Shown here piece after piece: positions 22,300-34,539 of a DNA stretch of 64,000 nucleotides (within the stretch, counting starts at the first letter, position 1; each line of letters opens with the position of its first letter). The notes beneath the pieces were generated by a model, which saw only the letters and a program-made list of their open reading frames with translations, made no database searches and was not told where the DNA came from. The translations under genes and the position numbers were made by a program. The stretch comes from Cavia porcellus. Taxonomy: Eukaryota > Chordata > Mammalia > Rodentia > Caviidae. The stretch covers positions 63,364,001 through 63,428,000 of the forward strand of contig NW_026947489.1 of the NCBI RefSeq assembly GCF_034190915.1. Reading direction: 5' to 3'.

Positions 22300-22612
22300 A
22301 AATTTTTTTTTCTTATTAAGTTTATTGGTACTGGCCCTGAATCAAGGCTGGCAGCTTCCTGACGCTGTTGGTTTCAAACAGGAGCCTAAAGAGATGTCTT
22401 TCTATGGTCTGTTGGCCATTTCAGAACTTGGGCAGTGAAATGGTCAATTCATTAGAATGAAACAGCTTGAAGCAACCCCTCCCCGCTCTGTGAACGGCTG
22501 TGAACATGGCAGGCTCCAGTGGCCCAGGACAGGAACAACCCCATTTACTGGGACCTAGACCACCAGAAAACCAAGCAACCCCTGCCCGCCCGCCCCTCCT
22601 CCGACCAGTTTT
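22300..22612 (-). pseudogene. Unidentified processed retrocopy (3' UTR-like)
   Basis: On the minus strand, about 300 bp of fairly GC-rich sequence with no SINE or LINE similarity ends in caataaacttaataag followed by an A-run. That is, it has an AATAAA signal (22323-22328 on the + strand) about 12 bp before a poly(A) tail. The flanks carry a short candidate TSD (ttttgtttt). I do not recognise the parent gene, and it has no long conserved ORF. Confidence 0.6.
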
Positions 22613-22965
22613 GTTTTGTTGAACTTCAATATACATGAAAGTATGGACAGCTATTTTGAAGAGAATGAGAGACTCTAGGACAGCATTAGTGACTTCCCTA
22701 TTGTCTAGTTTTAAAGACCTAAAACACCTTCCTCATTCAGTTCAGATCAGTTTTATACTATGTTGTTTTGTATGAATTCTCTGTATGCAAAGACATGGAC
22801 AACTATTTGGAAGAAAACAAGAGACAAATATGATAGACAATGAAGATCTCAGGTCATCTAGCTTTGAAATTTATCTCTCTTATATTGCCTTCTTATGTTT
22901 TATTTTGTTCCGTTTTGTTGTGTTTAATTTACTCCCTTTAAAATAAAAACAAAAAAAATTTTTTT
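22613..22965 (+). mobile_element. L1 3' UTR-like fragment
   Basis: Two imperfect ~165-bp units (ggacagctattttgaagagaatgagag... and ggacaactatttggaagaaaacaagag...) end in a ctttaaaataaaaac A-rich 3' end, resembling the L1 3' UTR at the window start. Confidence 0.6.
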
Positions 22966-23740
22966 AAAGTTTATTGGTACATTTTAGGTACAAATAATGA
23001 TCACATTCATTATAGGGAATTTGTACCTATACATGATATAACTTGAATTTTTTTTTTCCCATTCCCCTACTATACCTTTGACTTCTCTGCTTTTGAATTC
23101 TGTAGAAATAGCGTCATATGGTAAATACATTTTTTTGTTTCTGGTTTTTTCAGCATGCACTTTTAAAGACTCAACCATATTATTGTGTGATGCTATAGAT
23201 TCTTGTTCTGTATGAAAATAGTTAATTCACTTATTGTTAATGAATGCTAGATTTATTTATAGTGTTTGGCTATTTTTGTTGTTGTTGTTGTTCAGACAGG
23301 GTCTCTCTATGTAGCCCAGCTGGCCTTGAATTCATTATGTAGCCCTGGTTGGCGTCAAATTTGTGGAGATCCTTCTGCCTCAGACTCCCAGTTACCGGGA
23401 TTACAGGCATGTGCCACCACACCCAGTTTGAGTTTTTTTAAAAATTTTGTTTTGTTTTGAGACAGGATTTCACTGTGTAACCCAGGCTGGTTTCAAATTC
23501 CCTGTGGTTCTCCTGCTTTAGCCTCTGAAGTTCTGATTGCAAGTGCGTACCACCGCACCTGGTATTTTTGGCTACTGTGAACTATGCATAGCATGAATAT
23601 TCTTAAACATGTAGAAGAGTTACCCTAATATCTATACTTGGGAGTAGAACTCCTATATTTTAAAGTGTTCGTATTTTTAACTTTTCTAGATACTACCAAG
23701 CTGGTTTCCCAAGTAGTTACACCACATCCTTTCACTTAAC
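22966..23740 (-). mobile_element. Old L1 3' end split by two B1 copies
   Basis: Minus-strand L1 3' UTR/ORF2 end at 22966-23275, resuming at 23570-23740 (tttggctactgtgaactatgcatag...). B1 (-) copies lie at 23290-23430 and 23455-23565 between the parts. Confidence 0.65.
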
Positions 23741-25795
23741 TAAAATCAGAGAATTCCTGATGATCCTACTTATTTCTTTCTCCTTTATTTTTTGGGGGAA
23801 TGCTGAGAGTCAAACTCAGGACCTTGCATTTGTCAGGCAGGTGCTTGATCACTGAGCTATGTCCTCAACCCTTCTTATTTTCGTCAAGAGTGTTTTTTTT
23901 GTTGTTGTTGTTTTTTCTGTATTCCTGCTTTGGAAACCTAATGATGTGTGTGGTTAATATACTACTGGCAGTGCGTATATAGTATTTTTGCTGGGTTTAC
24001 AAGTGAAAGAATTTTTAAAATGATCTTATATCAGCAAAATCACAACATAGCTAATAATCTACATGGTAAGAGTCACAGTATAATTTATTTGGATAAGTAT
24101 GCAGAATTTTTCATTTTCAATGAGACAGGATTTGTTTATGTAGAAACAAAGGGAAAAATACAAAGCAAACAGACAAAAGTAATTTCAAAAAGTGCACTTA
24201 AAAGTCCCTTCTTTTGAAATTCTTGTTAGTAAATAAGAGTTGGTTGATAAGAATTTATAGGAGTCCAATATAACTTAGTAGAGTATATTAAGGTCACTAT
24301 AGCTGGACATGGTGGCACATACCTGTTCTGACACTTGGGAGGCTGAGGCAGGAACATCATCATGAGTCTGAGGCTAGCCTGAGCTACATAGTGAACCCCT
24401 ATTTCAAAAAAAGAAATTTAGAAAAAAGAAAGAAAGAAAAGAAACAAAATTAAAGAACTACATTTGTGAGACACTAGGTTCAATTGCCAGCACTACAAAA
24501 CATAACAAAATACCCCAATAATAGCCTTCCTTTGAGGGTTAAGTGAGGTCACAGAGTAAGTAATCTGTTTTTGATTGTGTTATTGCCATTACTTGGCATT
24601 CCAAGTAAGAACTTTTTATATTTAAATTATCTAATCCAATTTCTACTGTAAAGCAAATAGCCTGGCATAGTGGAACATGCCTGTAACTCTAACTTTTTTT
24701 TTTAATATGAGGAATCGAACTCATGACCTCACACTTGCCAGGCAGGCACCATGCCATTGAGCTATATCCCCAACCCATCCAATTTCTCAGAGACTGATGA
24801 AGGAGGATCCTAAACTCAAAATGAGCCCTGACAATTCAGAAAGCTGTCTCAAAGAAAAAACAAAAACAAATAAAAACTAATGGAGTTGGGATGTAACATA
24901 GTCATAGAGCATCTCTAGGTTTGACCTCTGGTAGCACCAAATGAATAAAAAAAAATAAAGCCAAAAGTGTTTTTAAAAATGAATTTGGAGCTGGGAGTGA
25001 TGGATCACCCCTGTAATCCCAGACTCAGGAGGCTGAGGCAGGAGGATCATTGCGAGTTTGAGACCAGCCTGGGTTACAAAGTGAGCTCAAGGCCAGCCTG
25101 AACTGTGTAGTGAGACCCTGTATCAAAAAGACAAAAAAACAAAACAAAAACAAAAAAACAACAACTGGGGATGTAACTTAATGTAAAGACCCTGGATTCA
25201 GTTCCTAGTAATGAGGGGAAAAAAGGATTTGGTCTTGGGATGTAACTCAGTGGTAGAGTGCTTTTCTAGACCCTGTGTTAAATCCCAAGCACTGCCAAAA
25301 TAATAATTTAACAATTTCATACTTTCAATCAGCTAAATTAAATATTGGGCTAAAATGTTAAAGTTTAAAAAAACCTTTGAGACAGGTTATCCTCATATAG
25401 GTTAGGTGGCCTTTAATTTATAATCCTCATCTCTCAGTCTCTTGAGTGCTGGGATTAGAGGCATGTACTACTATAAGCTCAGTTTCTACAACTCAGAATT
25501 ATTTTATTTAACATATTTTTGGATTTTTAAATTTATATATTTTTTGAGGCAGGGTCTCACTATGTAGTTCAGGCTGGTCTTGTTCTCAGCATAGCCCAGC
25601 CTGGCCTAGAACTCCCAGTGAGCCTTCTGCCTGAACTTCCTCAGTGCTGGGATGGCAGGTTTGCACCACCACACATGGCTATTTTAATATTATGTTTTGT
25701 GTGTATATGTGCTGGGGATCAAACCCAGGGCCTTGCACATGTTAGGCAAGCATTTTACCACTGAGCTACATCCTAACCCCAGAATTTTTAAATAT
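23741..25795 (+). repeat. Intergenic SINE cluster
   Basis: ID (-) at 23785-23875, B1 (+) at 24300-24415, an ID 3' piece at 24455-24500, and B1 (+) at 24655-24860 interrupted by ID (-) at 24691-24778. Then ID (+) at 24870-24945, B1 (+) at 24986-25150, ID (+) at 25165-25220 and 25225-25300, B1 (-) at 25375-25480 and 25540-25682, and ID (-) at 25700-25785. 23880-24295 is unassigned. Confidence 0.7.
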
Positions 25796-26220
25796 TGAAG
25801 ACTGAAAAGAAATCCATTGTGAAAAATTAGAAAATAGACATATCGAGTACAAGAGGATTCCACACAAAAACCTGTACCCAGATGTCTATTGTAGATTATC
25901 TGTACTTGCCAAAAACTTGGAGGCAATAAAGATGTTCTTCAAATGAATGGAGAAACTGTAATATATACATATTTATTTTCATCACTCAAAAGAAATGAGC
26001 TCTCAGATAATAAAAGACCCACAGTGGATAGCTTTTAGATGCATATTACCAAGTAACCCCCCTCCAAAAAAAAAGCTATGTGCTGAATGATTCCAAGGGT
26101 ATGATATTCTGGAAAAGACAAAACTATGTAGACCATAAAATGATTAGTAGTTGCCAGGACCTTCGGGGTGAGAGGAGGGACAGATAAACAGGCAAAGCAC
26201 AGACATCTGTGTGTGTGGGA
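25796..26220 (+). mobile_element. Old L1 3' end upstream of SMG8
   Basis: Diverged L1 ORF2 C-terminus and 3' UTR: cacaaaaacctgtacccag, then ttgccaaaaacttggaggc, then aatgagctctcagataataaaag, then ttagtagttgccaggacc, in the consensus order. It ends about 180 bp from the SMG8 promoter. 26222-26345 holds a decayed ID-B1 (-). Confidence 0.7.
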
Positions 26221-26389
26221 GGGAGGTACTCTGAGCTACACCCTCAATCCTGCTTCATTTTTAAAGGCAGGGTCTTGCTAAATTTTCAAGCCTGTAATTG
26301 GCGATCTTCCTGTCTTAGCTTGCAGCGTATGTGGTAGGCGTGAACCATTACCTCCTGCTCTCTAATGGTCTTTTTCACATCTCAATCCT

Positions 26390-26579
26390 ACATTCTCAAA
26401 TTGAGGAAATTTAGGATTTGCAAAGCCCTTGGTCAGGAAACCACGCAAGGAATAGAGGGAGGCGGAACCAAAGTGAGAGAAAACCAGGAACTGAAGGGGC
26501 GGAGAGGGGATTTCGCAACTGAACAAGGGCCGGTTAGGTTTAGAGGGCGGACCGGAAAGACTTCAGAGAAGGCGCTACA
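26390..26579 (+). promoter_or_regulatory. SMG8: SMG8 promoter / 5' UTR region
   Basis: The repeats stop at about 26345. The sequence then becomes GC-rich and CpG-containing, with a GC box (ggggcgg at 26496-26502) and no TATA box, which fits a housekeeping promoter. The ATG at 26580 has A at -3 (acaATGG), a good Kozak context. The start site itself is inferred. Confidence 0.6.
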
Positions 26580-28332
26580 ATGGCGGGTCCTGTGAGCTTG
26601 CGAGAGCTTCTAATGAAAGCCTCAACTTGGATGGGCTCTGAAAGTCCCGGTGTGTCCCCTGCAGAAGGCGGAGGGACCGCAGGTGGCGCACTCGATCCTC
26701 CATGGCGAGAGGATGAGATTTGCGTGGTGGGGATTTTCGGCAAGACCGCCCTGCGCCTGAATTCCGAAAAGTTCTCCCTTGTTAACACGGTGTGCGACCG
26801 ACAGATCTTTCCCCTCTTCTGTCACCAAGATCTGGAAGATCCAGAGCCTGGAACCAAGACCGAGTCTGGCGCTGTTGGTGAGACTGGTGGTGCCGGCGAC
26901 CCAGGGGCTGCCTTCGGGGATCCAGTTCGGGGAGCTGGCGCGGAAGGAAACCGTACTGAGCCAGGTTCCCAGGACTTTAGCCTTCTGCAGGCCTATTACA
27001 ATCAAGAAAGCAAAGTTCTTTATCTTCTTCTCACTTCCATTTGTGATAATTCACAGCTTTTGCGGGCTTGTCGGGCTCTTCAGAGCGGGGAAGCTGGAGG
27101 AGGCCTATCTTTACCTCATGCAGAAGCGCATGAGTTCTGGAAGCATCAGGAGAAGTTGCAGTGCCTCAGTCTCCTTTACCTTTTTTCCGTTTGTCATATC
27201 TTGCTCTTGGTTCATCCCACTTGTTCCTTTGACATCACTTATGATCGAGTATTCAGAGCTCTGGATGGACTGAGACAGAAAGTATTGCCCCTCCTCAAAA
27301 CAGCCATTAAAGATTGTCCAGTTGGCAAAGACTGGAAGCTTAACTGCCGACCTTGCCCACCTAGACTCCTTTTCCTCTTTCAACTCAATGGAGCCCTTAA
27401 GGTGGATCCTCCTCGGAGCCAGGACACTGCTCATCCAGACAAACCCAAGAAACATTCTCCCAAAAGAAGACTGCAGCATGCCTTGGAGGATCAGATCTAT
27501 AGAATTTTCCGTAAAAGTCGAGTCTTGACTAATCAGAGTATTAACTGCCTCTTTACTGTACCTGCCAACCAGGCTTTTGTGTACATAGTCCCTGGAAGTC
27601 AGGAGGAGGATCCAGTAGGCATGTTGCTGGACCAACTTAGGAGTCATTGTACCGTGAAGGATCCTGAGTCTTTGCTGGTACCTGCACCCCTTTCTGGGCC
27701 CAGGCGATACCAGGTGATGAGACAACACAGCCGACAACAGCTTTCCTTCCACATTGATAGCAGCAGTTCCAGTTCTTCAGGGCAGCTAGTGGATTTCACT
27801 CTTCGGGAATTCCTATGGCAGCATGTGGAACTGGTCCTAAGCAAGAAAGGTTTCGATGACAGTGTGGGCAGGAACCCACAACCTTCCCATTTTGAACTTC
27901 CCACTTATCAGAAGTGGATCTCAGCAGCTGCAAAACTGTATGAAGTGGCTATTGATGGGAAAGAGGAGGATGTGGGGTCCCCCACTGGAGAACTAACTTC
28001 TAAGATATTAAGCAGTATTAAAGTCTTAGAAGGGTTTTTGGATATTGACACAAAATTCTCAGAAAACCGGTGCCAAAAAGCTTTGCCCATGGCCCATAGT
28101 GCCTACCAGTCAAATTTGCCTCATAATTACACAATGACTGTCCATAAGAATCAGCTCGCCCAGGCTCTTCGAGTGTATAGTCAGCATGCTAGAGGTCCAG
28201 CTTTTCACAAATATGCTATGCAGTTACATGAGGACTGCTACAAATTTTGGAGCAACGGCCATCAGCTCTGTGAGGAGAGGAGTTTAACTGATCAACACTG
28301 TGTCCATAAATTTCACTCATTACCTAAATCAG
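26580..28332 (+). CDS. SMG8: SMG8 exon 1 (N-terminal 584 codons)
   Basis: SMG8 is a subunit of the SMG1-SMG8-SMG9 complex, which phosphorylates UPF1 in nonsense-mediated mRNA decay; SMG8 restrains SMG1 kinase activity and pairs with SMG9 through a G-domain-like fold. The start MAGPVSLRELL and the long near-identical stretches (for example NSEKFSLVNTVCDRQ, HAEAHEFWKHQEKLQ) identify it. A degenerate P-loop-like segment GIFGKTA lies at residues 51-57. A Gly/Ala/Glu-rich variable stretch follows at about residues 85-125. A serine run lies near residues 395-402. The open frame continues to 28340, but the exon ends at TCAG|GTAGCT (28332), one base into a Gly codon. Only this reading restores the known junction to exon 2. 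Confidence 0.97.
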
Positions 28333-28940
28333 GTAGCTAAAATTCTTTCAGCATTTTGAAATCAAAACTTGGAGAGGTGTTTTTATTCTTTTTAGATGGT
28401 CTGCTATGTATTGATATTTTTAAAAGTTCCCTACAGAAATTTAGGTGGATCAACTATGAAAGGAAACTTAGGTACATTTTTGGTGTAAAAAGAAAATATC
28501 AGCCATGACTATAGTTTATTATTTTCTTATATTTAAAGAATGGACCCTAGTAAGCTAGTAAATGATGATTATTAAGTAGTACAAAGTTTCAAAAATTTTA
28601 CATCAAGATTTTTATCTTGAAGTATTTGTTGAATTAAAATGAATATAATAAAATCTGAACAGCAGAATCATAGCAGCAGGAGGAAATATTCACTTAGAAA
28701 CTCAAATACTTAGATTATGATTGTGGATATAATTCAGTGGTAGAGCATTTGCAGAGCATACATGAAGCCCTGGGTTCCATCCCCAGTACTGAAAAACAAA
28801 ACCTTTATATCAAAATGTTATTTCCATTTGTTTCTTCTGTTATATGTAGCCTGTATTTTTCTTATTTCCAGAGAACTGTTTGAAGAATTTTGACTCTGCA
28901 TTGTGTTTCTGAAATTAATAATGACTGTTACATTTTCCAG
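28333..28940 (+). other. SMG8: SMG8 intron 1
   Basis: A 608-bp AT-rich intron with one ID (+) at 28720-28800; the rest is unique. Confidence 0.85.
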
Positions 28941-29086
28941 GAGAAAAACCAGAGGCTGATAGAAATCCCCCTGTGCTCTATCACAACAGCCGAGCTCGAT
29001 CCACTGGTGCCTGTAACTGTGGAAGGAAGCAAGCTCCTCGAGATGATCCCTTTGATATCAAGGCAGCTAACTATGACTTTTATCAG
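28941..29086 (+). CDS. SMG8: SMG8 exon 2
   Basis: A 146-bp exon (ttttccag acceptor, CAG|GTAGAC donor) encoding residues 585-633. It includes EKPEADRNPP, then a Cys-x-Cys pair (GACNCGRKQ, Cys609 and Cys611), then DDPFDIKAANYDFYQ. With the CC pair at 639-640 in exon 3 this may form a metal site; that is inference. The phase is correct from exon 1 and ends in phase 0. Confidence 0.96.
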
Positions 29087-29291
29087 GTAGACCCAATTTT
29101 TTCTTCTTCCTGTGTTCTCTCTTCATTTACTAAATAGCATCTAAATAAAAATATGTATTTTGAGAAGGAAAATACTTAGAAAAGTAAATGCAACTGAACT
29201 GTGGTATATAAACAATGGCAGGTTATTTACATTTACTTGCTCAAACATTAATTATTGATCTTGCTCAGTAGGGTAAAGAGTGTTATTTTGA

Positions 29292-29373
29292 GACTCGGGA
29301 TTTAACTCAGTGGCATAAGTGCCTGCCTGGCAAGCACAAGGTCATGAATTCAATCCCCAGTACCAAAAAAAAA
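29292..29373 (+). repeat. ID SINE with TSDs in SMG8 intron 2
   Basis: ID (+) with perfect duplication agtgttattttga at 29279-29291 and 29374-29386. Confidence 0.92.
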
Positions 29374-29441
29374 AGTGTTATTTTGAATGAAAAGTTGATA
29401 GCATTTTGTTTTGTTTTGTTTTGCTCTTGCTTGCTTTTTAG

Positions 29442-30311
29442 CTGCTGGAAGAAAAATGTTGTGGAAAGTTGGATCATATCAATTTCCCAGTATTTGAACC
29501 AAGTACTCCAGATCCTGCTCCTGCCAAAAATGAATCCTCTCCTGCCCCTCCAGATTCAGATGCTGATAAACTTAAAGAAAAAGAGCCTCAAACCCAAGGA
29601 GAGAGCACAAGTCTGAGTTTAGCTCTGAGTTTAGGCCAATCTACTGATAGCTTAGGTACTTATCCAGCTGATCCACAAGCTGGAGGAGACAATGCAGAAG
29701 TTCATGGGCAAGAAGTAAAACCTGAGAAGAGACCAAACTTGGTTGATCGACAGGCATCCACAGTTGAGTATCTCCCAGGGATGCTACATTCCAATTGCCC
29801 AAAAGGTCTTCTACCCAAATTCTCCAGCTGGTCTTTGGTTAAACTAGGCCCAGCTAAGTCTTACAACTTCCATACAGGTTTAGACCAACAGGGCTTCATT
29901 CCAGGGACAAACTATCTTATGCCTTGGGACATCGTCATCAGGACTAGAGCTGAAGATGAAGGAGATTTAGACACAAATTCTTGGCCTGCTCCAAATAAAG
30001 CCATCCCTGGAAAGAGAAGTGCAGTAGTAATGGGAAGAGGAAGACGACGAGATGATATAGCTCGGGCTTTCGTGGGCTTTGAATATGAAGACTCTCGAGG
30101 TCGGAGATTCATGTGCTCAGGGCCTGACAAAGTAATGAAAGTGATGGGGAGTGGGCCAAAGGAGTCCGCTTTAAAAGCCCTGAACAGTGACATGCCCTTA
30201 TACATTCTGTCATCATCTCAGGGCAGAGGGCTAAAACCGCATTATGCTCAACTTATGAGGCTTTTTGTTGTGGTTCCTGATGCTCCTTTGCAGATAATTC
30301 TAATGCCCCAG
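29442..30311 (+). CDS. SMG8: SMG8 exon 3
   Basis: An 870-bp exon (290 codons, residues 634-923) between ttttttag and CAG|GTAAGA. It begins LLEEKCCGKLDHINFPVFEPS. It then has a Pro/Ser/Glu-rich low-complexity stretch, the block STVEYLPGMLHSNCPKGLLP, and the conserved C-terminal region with MGRGRRRDDIARAFVGFEYE and PLYILSSSQGRGLKPHYAQL. An open frame runs past the donor into intron 3 and is not coding. Confidence 0.97.
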
Positions 30312-32096
30312 GTAAGAGAAAACCCTTCCCACCCCCAAAGAAAACTGGTGAGGTCTTTTTTGATTGTTTGTTTTGTTTGCTTGTTTTTTGAGACAGAGTC
30401 TCATTAGTGCAGTTCAGGCTGGCCTTGAACTCACTTTGTAGTCCAGGCTGGTCTCAAACTCACAGCAATCCTCCTGCCTCAGCCTCTCGGGATTATAGGC
30501 ATGTGCCACTATGCTGGGTTTGATTTTTTTTGGTACCAGGGATCGAACTCACAACTTCATGCTTACCTAGCAAGCGCTTGAGCTGCTGAGCTAAATCTCT
30601 AGCCCCATATGTATTTTTTAAGTACAAGGTAATAATGAAACTGGTTTCTTTACTAAACTTTTTTTTTTTTTTTTTTGGTACCAAGGATAGAACTCATGAC
30701 CTCTCACTTGCCAGGCAGGCACTTACACTGCTGAGCTAAATCCCTGGCTTTCCTAAACATTTTAAATTTAAATATCTTTTCTACTTAATACTATTCTATT
30801 AAAAGAGGAGTTGTTAAAAAGAGAGCCTGTTAAAAGGGTGACAGAGTAACTCATACTTATAGTCCTTAGCTACTAGAGAGCCTGAGCCAAGAGAATCACT
30901 TGAGCCCAGAAAGTTGGGGCTAACCTGGTAGCATAAGTGAGAGCCCATTTATTAAATATCTTTTCTTTTTTTGAGACCCTATTTTTCAGAAATTGTATTT
31001 TATTTTACCATTCTAATGGTAGCTAGAAAATTGTGAATGTTTTAGTCATTTCACACAGTTTACATCATCTGTTTCAAAAACAGAACTTGAATTTTAAAAG
31101 GCTGTAGAAAAACACCAGGCATGGTGGCACACCCTTATAATCTTAGCACTCAGGAGGCTGAGGCAGGAGAATCTCTGTAAATTGGAGAATAGGCTGGACG
31201 GCTACATAGTGAGTTCAAGGTTAGCCTGAACTACATGGTGAAACCCTCAAAAAAATCCCCCCCAAAAAATAAAAATAAAATTGAGACTAAATGTAGTGTG
31301 CCAATATTTGCTTAATTTTTTTTTTTTTTTTTTTTTTTTTTTGGTCTTTTTGAGACAGGGTGTTGCTATAAAGTTCAGGCTGGCCTTGAGCTCACTTTAG
31401 AAACCAGGCTGGCCTCGAACTAGTAAGGATGCTCCTGCTTCAGCCTCTGAATGCTGGGATTATAGGCATGTGCCACCAATGCCCAGCTTCTTTTTTGTTG
31501 TTGTTATTTGTTGTTGTTTCATGGGGATTGAACTCAGGGCCTTCACTATGAGTTACATATCACTTTTTTTTTTACCCTTGTTTTATTTTTGGACAGGGTG
31601 TTAAGTCTCAAGTTGCCCTGGCTGGGTGATTGTCCTACACACACTCCCTTTTTTTTTTTTTTTTTTGGTCTTGGAGACAGAACCCAGGGCTTTGTACGTG
31701 CTAAATATGTTCTCTACTCCTGAGCCTACCGCTCTGTCCCTTCTTGCCCCCTCTCCCCTGTGATAATTGGGAGTTGAACCCAAGTCTTCCTGCAGGCTAG
31801 GCAAGCACTCTACCAGTGCGCTACATCCTCATCCCTTTCTTAAAATTTTGTTTTGAAACAAGGTCTCTCGCTAAGTTGCCCTAGCTGGCTCATAATTACA
31901 GTCCTCCTGTCTCAGCCTCTTGAATTGAACTCATGATCTTGCACTTGCCAGACAGATGCTTACACCACTGAGCTAAATTCCTGGCCATCTGCTTAATCTT
32001 ACATGCTCTTTGAAACTGTTATTTGTTTAGGTACTCATCTTTCAGGTATTTCTTATTGAGAAATATGAAAATAATTATGTTTTTTCTATTTTTTAG
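30312..32096 (+). repeat. SMG8: SMG8 intron 3: SINE-filled
   Basis: B1 (-) at 30385-30520, ID (-) at 30523-30605, ID (-) at 30660-30750, a diverged B1-like (+) at 30830-30950 with an Alu-like cacttgagcccag, and B1 (+) at 31112-31255. B1 (-) at 31335-31488, ID (-) at 31505-31570, ID (-) pieces at 31660-31830 and B1/ID (-) pieces at 31840-31985. Confidence 0.72.
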
Positions 32097-32294
32097 GTTC
32101 AGCCAGGCCCACCACCATGTCCAGTATTTTACCCAGAAAAACAAGAAATCACTCTTCCACCTGATGGCCTTTGGGTTTTGAGATTTCCTTATGCATATGT
32201 GACTGAGAGAGGACCTTGTTTCCCTCCTAAGGAAAATGTGCAGCTAATGAGCTATAAAGTGCTCCGTGGAGTTCTTAAAGCAGTGACACAATAA
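32097..32294 (+). CDS. SMG8: SMG8 exon 4 and stop
   Basis: The last 65 codons plus TAA, after a ttttttag acceptor. It encodes VQPGPPPCPVFYPEKQEITLPPDG-type sequence and ends with GVLKAVTQ, the conserved C-terminus. The total reading frame is 2,964 coding bases plus the stop (988 aa), against 991 in human. No frameshift or stop interrupts it. Confidence 0.97.
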   Translation, partial: VQPGPPPCPVFYPEKQEITLPPDGLWVLRFPYAYVTERGPCFPPKENVQLMSYKVLRGVLKAVTQ

Positions 32295-32590
32295 GAGTTC
32301 TCTAAGCAGTTGAATCCTAAACATGAGCTACTTTTTGCTCTTGGTGTGTATGTGACGTTTTTTTTTGGTGTGTGTATATTGTTTGGGGTTTCCCAACCCC
32401 AAAATGTGTTTCAGTTATAGGAGTTCAGTATTTGAGCAATAATTGTTTCACTGTTTTATTATATTGTTGATATTTATTGTAAGTGGGATAAAACTTCATA
32501 ATTGGTTCTAGAAAATGTGTGGTTGATACCTCTGTTTCCTATTGTTTTTGTTTTACTGTCCATAATAAAAACATGTTTCTATCACAATTG
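32295..32590 (+). other. SMG8: SMG8 3' UTR with a strong hairpin
   Basis: A short unique 3' UTR of about 300 bp. It contains a perfect 9-bp inverted repeat with a 4-nt loop at 32382-32403 (tttggggtt / aaccccaaa). It is followed by a canonical poly(A) signal. Confidence 0.75.
32564..32569 (+). terminator. SMG8: SMG8 poly(A) signal AATAAA
   Basis: An AATAAA hexamer 270 bp after the SMG8 stop, followed 20-30 bp later by a T/G-rich stretch (ttgaatgttgtatag). Cleavage near 32585-32595 is inferred. Confidence 0.8.
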
Positions 32591-32599
32591 AATGTTGTA

Positions 32600-34480
32600 T
32601 AGCCATGTTGAGCAAAACTTTTTTTTCTTCTAAAATGTTTTAGTCAGGATTTTCCTGCTCCTAAAATTATTGTCACAATAAGGTGATCCATTAGATTATA
32701 TGGTAAATGGCAAAAACAAAACAAAAAAAAAACAACTATGTATCTTTGGTTCACAATTCTGGCACTTTAGTTCTTGTTTTGTCTTAATGATTTCATTCTT
32801 GAATGGATGAGGTCTTCTTGTTTGTGTTTGTTTTATTTCTTTTTCTCTCTCTCTCTCTTTTTTTTTTTTTTCCCATACTGGGACTGGAACTCAGGGCCTC
32901 ATGTATGCTAGGCAAGCTCTTTAACACTGAGGTACACCTGTTCACCCAGATAGTATGTTGGATAACAATTGTTACCTAAACTGAAAATTTTAAAGCCAAG
33001 ATATTAATGTAGATACTACTTGTAAAATTCCTGTACTGGCTAGGTATGGCGCCTCAACCTGTAATCTCAGCTGAGATGAGGATCACTGCAGGTTCAAGCC
33101 TATCCTGGACTACATTGAGTTCAAGGTCAATCTGAACTACATAGCAAGTCCTTATCTCAAAAAAAAAAAAAAATCCTATACCATAAAATAATTTGCTAAG
33201 TGGTACAAGTCTTACCAATCTACGGTCACTTTTATTCGCATAAATACTATGACAAAACCATTGGTTATATGTCATTTAGATAAAGTACAAAATAAGATAC
33301 CAAAATGGTTTATATTTTTCTAGACACTGATTTCGAATTTCTGGAGCACTAGTCTGGAGAGTTTAGTCTTAAGTATGATCTTGACACATCTGGCTACTTT
33401 TAAAGCTTTTTTCTCCCATTGAAAAATATACAGGGAAGCAATTTGGAGACATGGTTCAGTAGTAGAACACTTACCCAGTCTTCATACCACCAATAAAACA
33501 AAACCACTGGGAAGCTGCAAATAGTGGCTCATGCCTGTGATCTCAGATATTCTAGAGGCTGAGGCAGCAGAACTACAAGCTGAAGACCAGCCTGGACAAC
33601 ACAGTGAGACTATCTCAAAAAGGAATTGGTGATAGGGCTCAGCACTCCCTGTGTTCAGTCCTTAGTTCCAACAAACAAAAATGAAAAATGATGTGACCAA
33701 GTCCTAGCTAGCACCTAGATTGAGGGGGAGGATCGTTAGACCTCAGGAATTTTAAACCAGCCTGAGCAAACTAGTCAATCCCAGTCCTTAAAAATATACA
33801 TATGATTTGTCTCCCTGCTTTTTCAATTATTTTGCATTGAAATGTGACTCAATGTCTTGGCAGTTAATAAAGTGTGGGAGGAAAAGGAGTCTAGTGGGAC
33901 TTTCTTTTAATTTAGTGGCCAGTTTTTCTAAGAAGTGATATCTTACAACCTCATTTATGTATTTTATTTATTTTTGGTGATGGATCTTGAGTGCAGGACC
34001 TTCCACATGCTAAGCACACGCTTTACCACTGGGCTACACGGTTTTGTATTTTTTGTTTGTTCCTTTTTTGAGACAGGGTCTTGCTCTGTAATTCAGTCTG
34101 AACCTCAAGTCACTGTGTAGCCAAAACTGGCCACCAACTCATAGCAATCCTCCTGCCTCAGCCTCCCGAATGCTGAGAATGCAGTTGCACACCACTACAC
34201 TCAGTTCCTTTGTTTATTGTTAATTAATTAACATTTACTTTTTGAGGTAGGCTCTCGCTATATAGTGCAGCCTAGCCTTGATTTCGCTAGGTAGCCCAGG
34301 GTGGCCTCTAACTCACAGCGATCCTCCTAAAGTCTCCCAAGTGCTGGGATTATAGACATTTGCCACCAGGTCCGGGGGCTTTTTAAAATGGATTTGAAAA
34401 TTAACAAATACTTGAATGGCTATTGTATACAGAGCATCAAAAACTATTCTTCGCATTTCCTAGAGTTCCTGAATTCTTTT
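32600..34480 (+). repeat. SMG8-GDPD1 intergenic region
   Basis: ID (-) at 32850-32945, B1 (+) at 33040-33170, ID (+) at 33430-33500, B1 (+) at 33510-33620, and ID and B1 remnants (+) at 33620-33790. ID (-) at 33970-34045, and B1 (-) at 34060-34205 and 34235-34380. 32600-32845 and 33170-33425 look unique. Confidence 0.7.
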
Positions 34481-34539
34481 CTTTCCAGTGTGACAGTTTT
34501 CAAAGCAATTCTTGACTAGTCTTAAGATAGGATTTTTGC

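Noticed and set aside
26622..27752. Antisense and shifted-frame ORFs across SMG8 exon 1
   Set aside because: Shadows of a strongly conserved coding exon; no independent similarity.
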